Shown: positions 13,001 to 23,832, counted from the first letter of the stretch. The stretch is 64,000 nt of DNA from Epinephelus fuscoguttatus (GCF_011397635.1 NC_064771.1:11285379-11349378), one strand, 5' to 3'. Numbers and translations: made by a program. The notes: a model not told the origin generated them from the letters alone.

Positions 13001-16000
13001 ATTCCCACTAGAATCATACTGGGCGTTTATCTTAACCCTCCTTAATTAAATGAAATTATGGATATCTCTTTGGTGAAAACATGTCCATTTCTACTCTAAA
13101 CACATCCGTCTGAATATCTACATGCATGCATCAGATGTGTCCAAAGAGATCACGTGTGGTTTGAGGGGCTTTACCACATTGGTTTCACTGTAAATAAACA
13201 AAGATGGTATCCAAACCTGAGCGTCTCACATAAATGCTTTGCGTCAAATCCTCTATTTCATGTAGAGGAACAAGGTTGAAACTGGTGTTGATGGTGGAGT
13301 TCACTTACCAAAGGAGTACCTGGAAAGAGACAAAAAAATAAATCAACCTCAGTATTAGAAAGTATTATAAATGTGGTGCATTATTTTACATTTAAACTGA
13401 AGGAGCAGGCAGTAATAGCTACAATTACCAGCAGAACAAGCTAAAAATACAACACGAACTATTAAGTACAACCTTATAAAGTAGTTTTAGAGTTGTTATG
13501 GTAAAACCAGTCCTGTCAAGAATTTTCTTATTCATCTGGGGCATTAAAGCAACTTTTTATTAATACTTCCAATAGGAGCTGTGTTCACATTTTCTAGCAG
13601 AAGATAACAAGGTTGTAAGCAGTCACTTTTAAAATGTATGGTCAGTGTATTAAAGAGTGTCTGGTATACATTCATCTCTGTAAACAGATATGTGCATATG
13701 TACGCAGAGGGATGAGTTTTTGGTTTCACAGATGTTCTGGTTTCTGTTTGTAGTTCAAGTAGTATTGACCAATCAGGTCTGAGCGAGCTTTGGTTGCATG
13801 TAGGTAAACAGTCTGAGTGGAGAGCTAAAAAAGGTGGATCACTCTGGCCAAAATGGAATTTTCCGAACCCACTGGCTACCGTCTGATGACGATTTTAGCT
13901 TTATTAGCTGAATACCTGTCAAACAGTCTGGTTGTATACGTCGTCTCTCAACTTCAACTCCATTCTTGTGTCTCAAGTTGCTAATCAGATTGTAAACATG
14001 GACCGCTGCAGGAAAGAGGATGTCTTGGCCCACATGTTCGTTATCCACTGCCGTTGCCCTCAGAGGCTAAATTGTTGTCGGACTGATTGTTGAAGGAACC
14101 TAAGATTGGGTATAAATCAAAACGTTGATATACTCCTTGATGCATTTAACCAAGGGATATAATTAAATACCTAGAATTAAATAAATCTGACAGAAACTGT
14201 GATTTAAAGCTGCGATATTTAAATGTTTTGGCCTCTTGGGGACATAGGAATAAGCGCAAACTGCCTGTTTACTTATTCAGCAGACACAGAGACAAAATAA
14301 GCATTATTTGGAGTTGTGTTTATGTCTACCTGATGGAATGTGTGTCCAATATCCACTCCTTTTTTAGCTCTGTTTTTGGTCTCCACCAACTCCTGAGAAA
14401 AATATCTGGCTCTTTAGCTGCTAAATGCTCCACCATGTTCACCAGCTTGTTGCTAACTTTGTCTGTTGTTAGTGAGCAGTGGGTTTATGAGAGCTTTTTG
14501 ATGGAAATAGCTGCATTCTGTAGATGGAAACAATATTAAAGAGAGCAGAGCTGCAGGCTGGGTAACCAATACCAATCCAAAATGGACCTAAAGGCTCCAA
14601 AGAGCTAAAAAAAAAACAAAAAACGTTGGGTGGCAAAGTTAGGTGATAATGCTGTGTGGGTATGATATGATATATGATATAAGGGAATATAAACACACAA
14701 TTTCAAGGAAAATATGGAATTTTACCCTCAAAAGACTGAATCCAAAAATTTAGTTTGCAAATTCATACAAGACTCTTGTAAAACAGTTTGTCATTTACAT
14801 GTTATCCCAGCTGTATATCCCAGACTCACCACAGCTGTCCCACATTGACCAGGGAGTGGTAAAGCACCCACAGTGTAACCATGATCACCATATTAGCCAT
14901 TCCCATCACTAGGACAAACGCAGACAGTGCCATTCCCACCAGGGCGATGCCATCCAGGTTGGCGTCCATGTCGCTCCAGTCTAACAGCCACAGGATGGAG
15001 GGTGTGTATGCAAAGGCGGCCAGGCCTATCTTTCCCCCTACATAGCGCTTCACACTGTTGAGGTAGTTCTTGCAGGGCATAAGGCCGCGCTCGCCTATCA
15101 GCTGCTTGTTCTGGTTGTAAGCAACGCTGAACGCCACAACTACAGGAAAGAAAGGGAGACAAAAGGGGATGAAGGCACAATCACAAATAGGATTTAAAGC
15201 TTCTTTGCTCAATGCTGATTTTATTTTAAATCAAAAGTGTCATGAAGGTGGAGACTGTATATTTCTCCCCTCTGAAATATTTTTGCATCAGCATGTAAGG
15301 TAGGTATTAATCAACAATATTAAGGGAGAATTTAGGGAGATCTGTGTGGATGATGATGTTGTTCTGGCGCCACTGGACTGTGACTTCTAATCGTGCAGTG
15401 TCACAATTTGCTGCTAAGTGAAAGCAAGCAAGTCTGAGACTGTGGTTTTCCCATGCAAAAATGTAAACTGTTCCATCTAGGTCATGGAAACAGGAGGCTG
15501 AAATTAGACTCCTGAACAGGAAGTTCATTTGCAGTGACAATTGAGGTGGTTTACCTTCACCTATCTATCTACCATCTACCTATCTTTTAGGTGCCTCTAG
15601 CATTACTGACTGGGAGGAGATCGCAGGACAAACCCAGGACACTGTGCTGGGATTTGCATCTTCCAGCTGGGCAGGGAGCACATCAATACCCCAAAAAGAG
15701 GTGGGGGAATGCTAACATGCTAACAAAAATGCTAACACTAATCATCCTTTATCAGTAAAATAACACACAAGCACTGTACTCAAGTACAATTCTGAGGTAC
15801 TTTACTTGAGTATTTCCATTTAATGCTACTTTATACTACTCCACTACAATCCAGAGGAAAATACTGCGCTTTTTATGACCCTAAATTTTACTGACACCTA
15901 TAGACACATATAAACATTTGAGCAGCTTATAATATATGTATGTATAGTACAAGTAAAGCAGAAAACATTATCTCCACCTCAACAGGCTAAAATATTAACA

Positions 16001-16513
16001 TGCAGCTTACCAGTAATGCGTCAGTGACAATCGTCCAATAGTATAACAATCTGAATTTGGTCATTCTGCTACCTAATGAGTACTATTACTTCTGATTTCC
16101 TTGGTATATTTAGTTGCCAAAAGTTAAGTAGCTATATAGATAAGTGAAATTTCAGTGCATGGCACCAGCACACAATATGAACAACAAAGCTATTCTTCCA
16201 AACGTCGACTGGCTAGCTAACAAGCTGTCGATAACTAGATAACGTCCTTAGTGTAAAGGACTGAGTGAGGATGAACCCCTCACAGTGTGTCTGCATGCTT
16301 ACAGTAAATAAAGGCGACGGAGCGCAGCAGCACGATACGAGTGAGCCAGTAAGTCCCAGTCTGTAACGTCTCCAGTCTCTTCTCCTTCCCAGTGTCTTCG
16401 CTGCTTTCTGCTCCATGTTCTTCACCGCTGACAGCACGCTGTGTGTCTGTTTTACTGCTAACCACACGTCTTTTCCTCACAGAGCTCTCTGAATTGTCAA
16501 CGGTGGCCGCCAT
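9856..16513 (-). CDS. lmf1: Lipase maturation factor 1, N-terminal part (4 coding exons)
   Basis: LMF1 is a multi-pass ER membrane protein needed to fold and assemble dimeric lipases (lipoprotein, hepatic and endothelial lipase). Four minus-strand exons join as 16303-16513, 14830-15139, 13309-13319 and 9856-10004, giving 681 nt (227 codons) in unbroken phase. Diagnostic phrases include QNKQLIGERGLMPCKNYL, LWLLDWSDMDANLDG, SLVNVGQLWYSFGWESQLLE and FRWLIVRIMLGA, with hydrophobic segments near residues 57-78, 103-113 and 121-160. The human protein is about 567 residues, so more than half is missing; the next expected segment (GLIKIRG) was not found between 1 and 9855. It runs head-to-head with sox8, as in human. 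The start is the first in-frame ATG, in the context AACATGGCGGC. Sure of the gene; splice sites are deduced. Confidence 0.93.
10584..11449. mobile_element. Non-autonomous element with TTAA flanks (MITE-like)
   Basis: Flanked by TTAA on both sides (10580-10583 and 11450-11453). The ends are imperfect inverted repeats: AGGGATAGTTTGAATTTTTT at the left against the reverse complement of AAAAAATCTGAACTATCCCT at the right, continuing through GTTGGGTTGT. It contains no transposase. TTAA duplication is typical of piggyBac-type elements, so that class is inferred. It lies in lmf1 intron 3. Confidence 0.7.
11489..11940. mobile_element. hAT-like MITE
   Basis: The ends CACTCATTCTCAAAC and GTTTGAGAACCACTG form an inverted pair of the CAGTGGTTCTCAAAC type seen in many hAT elements. 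The flanks TTCTAGAG and CTCTACAG match at 6 of 8 bases, consistent with a decayed 8-bp duplication. No coding capacity. Confidence 0.6.
12195..13308. other. lmf1 intron 3, remainder
   Basis: No exon or bounded repeat seen. There is a purine-rich stretch near 12550-12620 and a pyrimidine-rich stretch near 12760-12800. Confidence 0.4.
13309..13319 (-). CDS. lmf1: lmf1 coding exon 3, an 11-nt microexon
   Basis: The 11 bases GTACTCCTTTG lie between TCTTTCCAG and GTAAGTG. They complete Trp (TG|G), encode Tyr-Ser-Phe and begin Gly (G|GT), giving the family-conserved string QLWYSFGWESQLL across exons 2-4. Both phases fit exactly, which supports it strongly despite its size. Confidence 0.88.
14160..14700. 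repeat. Probable dispersed repeat fragment in lmf1 intron 2
   Basis: The text resembles the internal part of the TTAA-flanked fish elements (phrases such as CTCCACCATGTTCACCAGC and GCTAAATGCTCCACC). Clean ends were not found. The open frame at 14228-14539 falls inside it and is not treated as a gene. Confidence 0.35.
14830..15139 (-). CDS. lmf1: lmf1 coding exon 2
   Basis: Acceptor CCTGTAG|TT and donor CTGTG|GTGAGT. Encodes FVAFSVAYNQNKQLIGERG through LVNVGQLW, the most conserved part seen here. The joint with exon 1 restores FIYFVAF. Confidence 0.92.
15778..16090. repeat. Dispersed repeat fragment (AAGTACTTTACTTGAG family)
   Basis: Starts with ACTCAAGTACAATTCTGAGG and contains TACTACTCCACTACA. 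Related text recurs at 16861-17070, 18243-18610 and 25250-25400, so this is a dispersed family with several copies near the lmf1/sox8 promoter. Ends not defined. Confidence 0.5.
16303..16513 (-). CDS. lmf1: lmf1 coding exon 1
   Basis: Encodes residues 1-70, starting MAATVDNSES: a charged Ser/Glu/Lys-rich cytosolic head followed by GTYWLTRIVLLRSVAFIY, the start of the first membrane segment. The donor is T|GTAAGC at 16302-16301. The exon ends one base into a codon, completed by TT of the next exon. Confidence 0.88.
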
Positions 16514-16516
16514 GTT
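16505..16516 (-). promoter_or_regulatory. YY1-like element over the lmf1 start codon
   Basis: On the minus strand the start codon reads GAACATGGCGGC, close to the YY1 core AANATGGCGGC found downstream of many TATA-less promoters. Motif match only. Confidence 0.45.
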
Positions 16517-16529
16517 CACGGACCTTACG

Positions 16530-16539
16530 GTCACGTGAC
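16530..16539. promoter_or_regulatory. Palindromic GTCACGTGAC E-box (CLEAR/USF type)
   Basis: A perfect 10-bp palindrome whose nearest base is 17 bp upstream of the lmf1 ATG. It matches the CLEAR consensus bound by TFEB/MITF-family factors and also suits USF. Which factor binds cannot be told from sequence. Confidence 0.55.
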
Positions 16540-16560
16540 TAAACACATGCGGAAATGCAT

Positions 16561-16576
16561 TATAATAATAATAATA

Positions 16577-16618
<42 letters not shown>

Positions 16619-16640
16619 ATTATTATTATTATTATTATTA
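16561..16640. repeat. (AAT)n/(ATT)n inverted trinucleotide tract
   Basis: AAT units switch to ATT units, so the tract can fold on itself. It sits about 50 bp upstream of the lmf1 start codon. Confidence 0.9.
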
Positions 16641-16748
16641 GAACTTGAAATAAAATGCTAGATAAATACGAAAAATAATAAAAGAATAACTGAAACAATT
16701 TTGAAATGTTATCTCTAATTGGGATCAAAGGTCTGTAAAAAAAGGAAA

Positions 16749-16861
16749 ATTATTATTATTATTATTATAATATTACCACTACTACCCATACTACTACTAA
16801 ATTAATGATAATAATAATAATAATAATAACAATAACAATAACAACAATAATAATAATAATA
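16749..16861. repeat. Second ATT/AAT trinucleotide tract
   Basis: An ATT run, then imperfect ACT units (CTACTACCCATACTACTACT), then AAT/AAC runs. Together with the tract at 16561-16640 it makes up about a fifth of the promoter interval. Confidence 0.85.
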
Positions 16862-17473
16862 CGTTACTTGCTCAAGGTGGAGCTAATTTGAAGTACTTAT
16901 TCATACACTTGTACTTTCGTGTCAAACAATGTATGATACATTTTGAGCTCTTGCATATTAAAACTCAAGTAAGTGTATAAGGTATATCATTTGTTTCTAA
17001 AAAATAGTTAAGTAAAAGTATGCAAATATCCAAGTAAATTACTTAATTTCTGCCTCTGAATTTGGACTACTCAAATCCAGCCATAGAGTGTCTCATTTTT
17101 ATTGCGTTGACTATTATCCAAATTACCTTAAAAATATTTATTTCATTGTTAATGTTATACTGACAGTCAACAATTATTTGCTTCGTCATGCCCAACTAGG
17201 AGGAACTCTGCTAGTAAAACTTTGCAAAGGCCAATAGGACAAGAGGGGTGGAGAAGTGCGAGTACTACACAGAGTTAAAGTACTAAAAAGAAAAAAGGGG
17301 CTCGTCAAACTTTGCCTGACTTTGGAGGAGGACGCGGAAAGGAATAGTTCAAGACAAGAAATTTGGGATTTTACTTTATTTCTGGGTGAAACAGTCTTCC
17401 GAAAGAACAGTGCGCAATTACGCACCTGGAGAGTACTTAGGGAACTGGACCATCTTGCAACTTTTTACCAAGA

Positions 17474-17883
17474 ATGACAGAAGAGAACAAGTCCGTGACA
17501 GAGCATCCGCGCAGTCCAGCAGGCAGCGACAGCTCCATGTCCCAGCATGGATCGGATTCAGAGTCACCGACCTCTCCAGCAGGGTCCGACGCACAGGAGG
17601 CAGCGCGTCCGCCCGGGATTACGCACAAACCGGAGGGCAGCGCGGAGGCTGAGCGCTTCCCCGCCTGCATCCGCGACGCGGTGTCGCAAGTGCTGAAAGG
17701 TTACGACTGGTCGCTGGTGCCGATGCCCACTCAAGGAGAGAGAGGACTGAAGAGCAAACCCCACGTGAAACGGCCGATGAACGCGTTCATGGTTTGGGCG
17801 CAGGCAGCGCGGAGAAAGTTGGCGGACCAGTATCCTCATCTGCACAACGCTGAGCTCAGCAAGACGCTGGGCAAACTGTGGCG
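17474..17883 (+). CDS. sox8: sox8 exon 1 (coding part)
   Basis: Encodes residues 1-136 plus two bases of Arg137. The donor is TGGCG|GTGGGT. Reading on would give a short false tail ([11 protein letters not shown]) before a stop, so the visible open frame to 17920 overruns the exon. Confidence 0.95.
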
Positions 17884-20800
17884 GTGGGTCCTGAGGATAC
17901 AAACTCTCAACTTAAATTAAAGAGTTAGAGTTAGTACTGCATGCAACTAAACCTGCAGGGCACCACAGTTAGTGTCCCCAAACCCAAATCCTGGTTTCAG
18001 TGAATTTCATCACAACATGAGCATTCTTTGAATTGTGACAAGCCCTCTGATAAAATGACAGCTGACAAGCAGTAAAACTTGCAGAAGTTATAAAGCATTA
18101 AAGTCAGGACAATAACTTGATGGGACAGAACTTGCAAAAAGCTTACAGAGGAGATTGTGTTTTTTTCACCTCCATGTGCAATTAAACTCTGTTTAAGTAC
18201 TAACAGTTATTCTAATGCAGTCTGATTAAGTTCAAAATGCAGCCAGTGGTGGAGGTACATTTTACAAAGTAAAAGTACTACAATATAAAAAATACTCCCA
18301 CACTAAAACTGTCACTTAAATAAACTTACAACAGTATTATGAGCTCAATGTACTTTAAGTAACAGGACTCATGATACAGGAAATAGCCCCTGTGTGTTAT
18401 ACTATCATATAATGTTGTAGTTCATTAGCATTTTACTGTTGTTAAGGTGGGACTAATTTTATTTTATACACTATTGGGTGGTTTAATAACTGTGCATCAT
18501 ATGTTATTAGCTTATCATATGTTTTGTTATTAAGTTTTTATCTGTAACGTAACTCCTAGCTATCGCTGTCAGATGGTGGAGTAAGTACTTTATTTCCGTT
18601 TGAATTGTAATGGAGTATATAGTGCACAAAATGTCACTCAGTGACGTTAAAGGAACGATTCTAATTCTCATTTGCTGTTTGGTATTTCATCCTAATGGCC
18701 AGAATAAATGTGTTACAATTGTATGTTATTATTTGGTGGATACTTTGAAACTTTCTGTTTCTTTATGTTTCAACAGCACTGTGGTTAACATATGGTTAGG
18801 TTCAGGCACAAAAAACATTTGATTGTGGTCAGGAAAACAACTGCTTTTCACGGCACTAGCCAGAAATCACAACAATGTCTGGTTAAAAAAACAGCACAGC
18901 TACAGGTTGCTAATAAACACCCACACATGGTGGCTAAAAACGCTGCTACGACTCTCTAAAAAACAGACACTTTTGTTGGTCTCAAACAAGGTTTGGGCGG
19001 TATCACCGTATTACGGTATACCAGGGTTTTTAAAAAAGAGAGGCTGTATTGAGGATGTATTGTGTGTAGTGCACATCATGTACCACCAGAGGTCAGTCTC
19101 AACTGATGGAACCACGGGTGGAACGTGCAGCTGAGCTAGCAAACATGGCGACAGTTGTGGTGGTGATAACGTTACAGGACTGTAAACAATCAGCTAGCAA
19201 TGACAGAGAGAGGCCGCGGGGAATAAAAGCATATTTTCACATCTTACTTGCTGAATGAAGGGTTTACTTTCACCCTTTATAGTTGGTTATTGTTGGAACA
19301 GTGGGGCACCTAACTAAACAGCTAACAAGACTAACTAAGGTGGTTTTGGTGAGTTTTATTTTGTTTCTGATGAGTTTGAACGAAGTGTGTTTTACGATGA
19401 GTTAACAAGGTAATTAAGCTATCATTGGTCTTAGTTTGGCGAAAGAAAGAAACTTAGATTTCGAAGGTGTACAGTTGTATTTTTCTGTTTAATAAGGAAA
19501 ATAGGTGCCACCCCCTCCACATTCGGATGACACACTCAAGTCATATACTATTCATTTTCAGAAACATTGATCTGACATGTATGAAACTGTACAACTGTTA
19601 CAAATGTAACATATCCATGGTTTGTAGAAACGTATAATGCCAACCTTTTCTTCTGGCGACTGAGCTGGGTATTTTACAGATTTCTAACACTTTTATTTTT
19701 ACGATACTGATCACAGAACATATGGCAACGTGTATATCTATTTTGGAATGAACATTTTGTATAGCCAATGTACTTGCTGCTGTTATTTAAAAGGACCTTC
19801 AATAATCTAATGACTCATTTGTCTCTTCCTCAGACTCCTCTCTGAAACAGAGAAGCGTCCCTTTGTCGAGGAGGCCGAGAGGCTGAGGATGCAGCACAAG
19901 AAAGACTATCCAGACTACAAGTACCAGCCTCGGAGACGCAAGAGTACCAAACCTGGACAGGGGGACTGTAGACCTGGACTGGTCCAGCAGCAGCATCAGC
20001 AGGGCTTGTATAAAACAGAACCAGGGGTGGCCAGGCTGGCTGGCACAGGGGAAGTGCACCATCATTACCATCTAGACCGAACAGGTGAGATGCCTTCCAG
20101 ATGTTGAATTTAAATACACCTTTTACGTACCTTTTTTACCTTATTGCTTCAGCATGAGACTAGTGATTGGTGTTTCCTTGGTTTTCAGGTCAGTCTCATG
20201 GGCCTCCAACACCTCCAACTACTCCAAAAACCGACCTCCACATGGGGAACAAACATGAGGGCCAGCGGCCTGTAGACAGCAGCACTGGCTCTGTTCCTCC
20301 CACCAGCCGTCAGAACATTGACTTCAGTAACGTGGACATCTCAGAGCTCAGCACTGACGTCATCAGCACCATCGATGGATTCGACGTCCACGAGTTCGAC
20401 CAGTACCTCCCTCCCAACAGCCACGGCTCCACTCTCCTAACCCCGCCAGATACCAGCCACGGACACAACAACACCTCTGGATCCTTCATCCTGCCCAGCA
20501 TCCACTCTCACTCCCATAGTGTCCCCACGTGGACACCCAAAAGTGGGACTTTCAGTGGAGTGCCACTGTCTTGCTCCAGTCGCGATGGGCTCCACGAGGA
20601 CACCAGCCCAAAACCTCAGATTAAAACTGAGCAGATGAGTCCAGGTCACTCCTCCTCAACTCCACCACCACCACAACCTGAGTACACCTCCCTCGGTTCG
20701 GGTATCTGCCCTTCCTCCACTTCCTCCTCATCCTCCACCAACCAATCTGAATACACTGACCTCCAAAGCTCCAGTTTCTACAGCGCCTTCTCCGGCTATC

Positions 20801-20949
20801 CTGCCAGTCTGTATCAGTACCCATACTTTCACTCCTCTCGCAGGCCTTATGCCACACCTCTTATCAACAGCCTGGCCTTGGCACCACCTCCACACAGTCC
20901 GCCCTCTGGCTGGGAGCAACCAATCTATACAACACTCACCAGGCCTTGA
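17474..20949 (+). CDS. sox8: SRY-box transcription factor 8 (SoxE), complete, 3 exons
   Basis: Sox8 is a SoxE transcription factor (neural crest, glia, gonad) that binds DNA as a dimer through its HMG box. Exons 17474-17883, 19834-20084 and 20189-20949 give 1422 nt, 473 residues. Order: acidic/Ser-rich head; dimerisation region near 61-86 ([20 protein letters not shown]); HMG box near 97-175 ([19 protein letters not shown] to [13 protein letters not shown]); SoxE-typical [13 protein letters not shown]; a SUMO-type IKTE; and a transactivation tail ending in YTTLTRP. Intron positions inside and after the HMG box are those of SoxE genes. The start is the first ATG downstream of the CCAAT box, with A at -3. 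Human SOX8 has 446 residues. Linkage to lmf1 favours sox8 over sox9 or sox10; the a/b paralog is undecided. Confidence 0.95.
18243..18610. repeat. Dispersed repeat fragment in sox8 intron 1
   Basis: Starts GGTGGAGGTACATTTTACAA and contains AGTAAAAGTACTAC, related to the fragment at 15778-16090. Limits approximate. Confidence 0.45.
18795..19250. repeat. Transposon-like fragments in sox8 intron 1
   Basis: 18795-18842 (GTTAGGTTCAGGCACAAAAA) matches text at about 60103-60150 inside another element, so both belong to one family. From 18988, TTTGGGCGGTATCACCGTAT resembles a hAT-type end; no partner end was found. Confidence 0.45.
19834..20084 (+). CDS. sox8: sox8 exon 2
   Basis: Acceptor TTCCTCAG|ACTCCTC and donor GAACAG|GTGAGA. 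Encodes the second half of the HMG box ([19 protein letters not shown]) and the C-terminal nuclear-localisation cluster YQPRRRKS, then a Gln/His-rich linker ending [10 protein letters not shown]. Confidence 0.95.
20189..20949 (+). CDS. sox8: sox8 exon 3 (coding part)
   Basis: Acceptor GGTTTTCAG|GT; stop TGA at 20947-20949. Encodes the Pro/Ser/Thr-rich C-terminal half, including [18 protein letters not shown], a SoxE-conserved central motif, and the transactivation tail. Confidence 0.95.
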
Positions 20950-21740
20950 AGAGGAGGAGATGCTCCAGAAGTTTGCACTCAGATTGGGACAGAACAGCAG
21001 CCTGCCTTAATGACTTATAAGATAAACTTTGGAGATTTGTTGACTTACAAGTTCATTCTTAAGCTTTTCACCAGATTTCTGAAGGACAGTGCTGCTATCT
21101 GTTGGCTAAAGCTTTATATTGTGTGTCAATATATTGTTACATTTTTTTCATTTCCATGGAAAGAAATTCGTAATATTAACAAAGATTCAGTGTTTTTAAT
21201 TTCTCCTGAGTGAAAGGGCCTGAGGCATGACATTTAAACCTGCACTGGACACTGAAACGTTCCATTAAAACTCCACACTAATGACATTTTGGTATGTGAG
21301 TTGCACATATTTAGAAAAGGGAGTGTCAGGTTTAAAGCAGTTTTTCCACTTAAAAGGTGAAATAGTTTCTTTTCCCTCACCTTCACATCCAAAGTCAGCT
21401 GTGTTGCATTTTGATTGAATTTAAAGGAATTCATTTTTTTCACTTTTATAGGGCAGAATTATGTGAAATAATGAAGCGTTATGCTTTGAATCATAGGGAC
21501 CAAGAGACTGTGCATCTGTCTTCTTCTTATCAGTGCAGGGTATCAGTGTAGACCCATTTAACAAGAAATAAGAATGAAAATACAAGCTGGATTCAGCCAC
21601 AACTAAATGTAGCAAACAAGGTTGTGTTACATAAGTGCACTTTTAATACCACAAGGTTTAACTCAGTCCAATTCTAAGGGCTCTTTTGGCATGGGAAACA
21701 TACATTCACATTGCCAAAGCAATAAAAACAAAAAATGTAT
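20950..21740 (+). other. sox8: sox8 3' untranslated region (probable)
   Basis: AT-rich sequence following the stop codon with no bounded repeat. It ends at the first canonical AATAAA (21721-21726), implying a 3' UTR near 0.8 kb. The short open frames here are not credible genes. Confidence 0.5.
21721..21726 (+). terminator. Candidate sox8 polyadenylation signal
   Basis: First canonical AATAAA downstream of the sox8 stop codon. An ATTAAA variant occurs earlier, near 21265, and could be used instead. Confidence 0.45.
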
Positions 21741-22073
21741 GTACAAAAAGTAAATATCTGCTAGACATTTATTTATATACACGTTGCTGCTGATTGGGTA
21801 ACACAGAAAACAAAACTCAGAGCCTGTTGCACACTGTTTCACCCTGTTCAAAGACACATGGTCCTACCCAAAAACTTGAAAAAGATGCACACCTACTTAA
21901 CTTGGTGAGACAAAAATGTTTCCTTACAGCCTGATTACATAGGCTAAATATGTCTGTTAAAGCTATAGTTTAGTTTTTGCTAAGAGTTAGATGAGAAGGT
22001 TGACATTAATCTCATGTTTGTCAACTAAAGCTAAAGTTAGCAGGCTGTTAGCTTAGCTTAGCATAAAGAGTAG

Positions 22074-22615
22074 TGCTGTGTCTCAAATCACACACTTCTG
22101 TTAGTACACTACACTTCTATGTAGTATACTATGTGCACTACTTAATGGCGTAGTGCACAAATTTCGACAGGGTAGTCTCAAACCAAACACGGCCATTGTG
22201 CACTCACCGGAACTGATGACTGCAAATTAGCTAGTTAGCAAACAAGCATTAGCATTTGCATTATCGTTCACGATGCCAAATCATTACAGACTGCTAAATT
22301 AACCCAATAAACATACTGCTGGCTTATACCCGACAACAGTACAGTGGTGCTTAGTGCAAAAAACACGTGAATTTGTACAATGCAGCAACATTCACAGTCG
22401 CACAGTCCTTGGCCGCCATTTCCAGTTTGAAAAGTGGTCCCTCCCCTTCCGCTTAGTAGCCAAGATGGCGACCATTGAGGGCGAGAAGTGTCCATAGTTC
22501 CACACTCAAGTTCTTGACCATTTTGAGTGCATCAACCGGGTACTCATAATGCAGTTAACGCACATATGCATTCAAAATATTAAGTGTACAGAAGTATGCA
22601 ATTTGAGACACAGCA
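22074..22615. mobile_element. MITE with TGCTGTGTCTCAAAT ends
   Basis: The left end TGCTGTGTCTCAAATC and the right end ATTTGAGACACAGCA are inverted repeats; similarity continues inward (CACACTTCTG against CAGAAGTATG). TAG directly flanks both ends (22071-22073 and 22616-22618), a possible 3-bp duplication. No coding capacity. Confidence 0.75.
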
Positions 22616-23492
22616 TAGAAGCACTGGGACATAGCTAGTCTAGCTCTGTCCAAAGTAAACATATCCCACCTACCAGCTAATTAAACTTCATGATAAGTCT
22701 TAGACCTGCAATTCCTAATTTTACAGGCCACTTTTGTGCAGCAGAAACAATTTGTGAGCACAACATCGACATATCGTCACTGTTTAGGTTGAAAAGGTGA
22801 ACTCGCGAGCACACATTTTGCTTGTTAGACATCCAGTATATATGGGGCTATGTGGTCAGCGGAGTTTAAGAGTACTTTTTCTAAAAACAGATGACTGCTG
22901 CAGCTGAAACTAGGCTGTGAGAGCAGGACAGGCCTGAGATCTAAACAATGAGCTGAAACCATAAAGCTCAGTGAGGCCGAGGGGAGCTGCAGATTGAGGT
23001 TATAACTCTCTGTTGGTTCATCAGTACGAATGACCTCTTTCACATTGTGTTCACATTCATTTGGTACATTGCTATTTATAAAGTGGTGATTCTTAAACTA
23101 TCATGATGTCAAAACAAAACCACATTTCTTTCTTTTTATTTTTGTCACACTTACTTGACACTAAAAGGAGCACACAAAAATGAAATGATAGATCAGTCAT
23201 TATTTTTATGACATAATAAGTGGCCTTTTATGTGTGGTTTTTAATAAATTTCCTCCGTTTAGCCATTCAACCTTGCTTAATTTTGAATTTCATATTGATC
23301 TATTGTTAATTTCAAATACAAATGACACATAAATACCAATTTGTGTAGTGTACTTAGTGACCACAGAAATGTTAATGTGACGGAAGAGCACAAGAGTGCA
23401 GGACTGTTAGCTCCATCAAGGTAATCAAGATAGAGAAATCAAGGTATTTTTTTGTTAAATCAATAATATGGTTATTGGCTATCATTTCTGAA

Positions 23493-23832
23493 CTGGTGCA
23501 GTCGTTAGCATTGTCGCCACACAGCAAGAGGGTTGGGGTAGGGGAGCCCTTCTGTGTGGAGTTCATATGTTCTCCACATGTCAGCGTGGGTCTTCTCCGG
23601 GCGCTCCGGCTTCCTCCCACAATCCAAAGGCATACAGGTTAATTGATAACTCTAAATTGTCCGTAGGTGTGAATGTGAGTGTGAATGGTTGTCTGTCTCG
23701 ATGTGTCAGCCCTGTGATAGTCTGGTGACCTGTCCAGGGTGTACCCCGCCTCTTGCCCAGTGACAGCTGGGATAGGCTCCAGCCCCCCCATAACAGGATA
23801 AGTGGTTACAGAAAATGAATGAATGAATGAAT
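23493..23832 (+). mobile_element. SINE-like element, copy 1
   Basis: Same family as 36404-36700 and 52259-52607: a tRNA-like head (GTCGTTAGCATTGTCGCC), a body with GGCTTCCTCCCACA and TCTAAATTG, then a 3' end GATAGGCTCCAGCCCCCCCA with short GAAT repeats. This copy has the longest 3' end. Target duplications are not clear. The tail recalls L2-clade LINE ends; that is from memory. Confidence 0.75.

Larger units (their letters stand above)
16514..17473. promoter_or_regulatory. Divergent lmf1/sox8 promoter interval
   Basis: 960 bp separate the two start codons, which point away from each other. On the lmf1 side lie a palindromic E-box and a YY1-like start-codon context. On the sox8 side lies a CCAAT box at 17231-17235. 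Between them are two AT-rich trinucleotide tracts and a fragment of a dispersed repeat (16861-17070). No convincing TATA box was seen. Transcription start sites cannot be placed from sequence. Confidence 0.7.

Noticed and set aside
17564..17902. 112-codon minus-strand open frame opposite sox8 exon 1
   Set aside because: Shadow of the GC-rich HMG-box coding strand, with no family resemblance.
20310..20919. Minus-strand open frames opposite sox8 exon 3
   Set aside because: Antisense shadows of the Ser/Pro-rich coding sequence; mutually overlapping in different frames.
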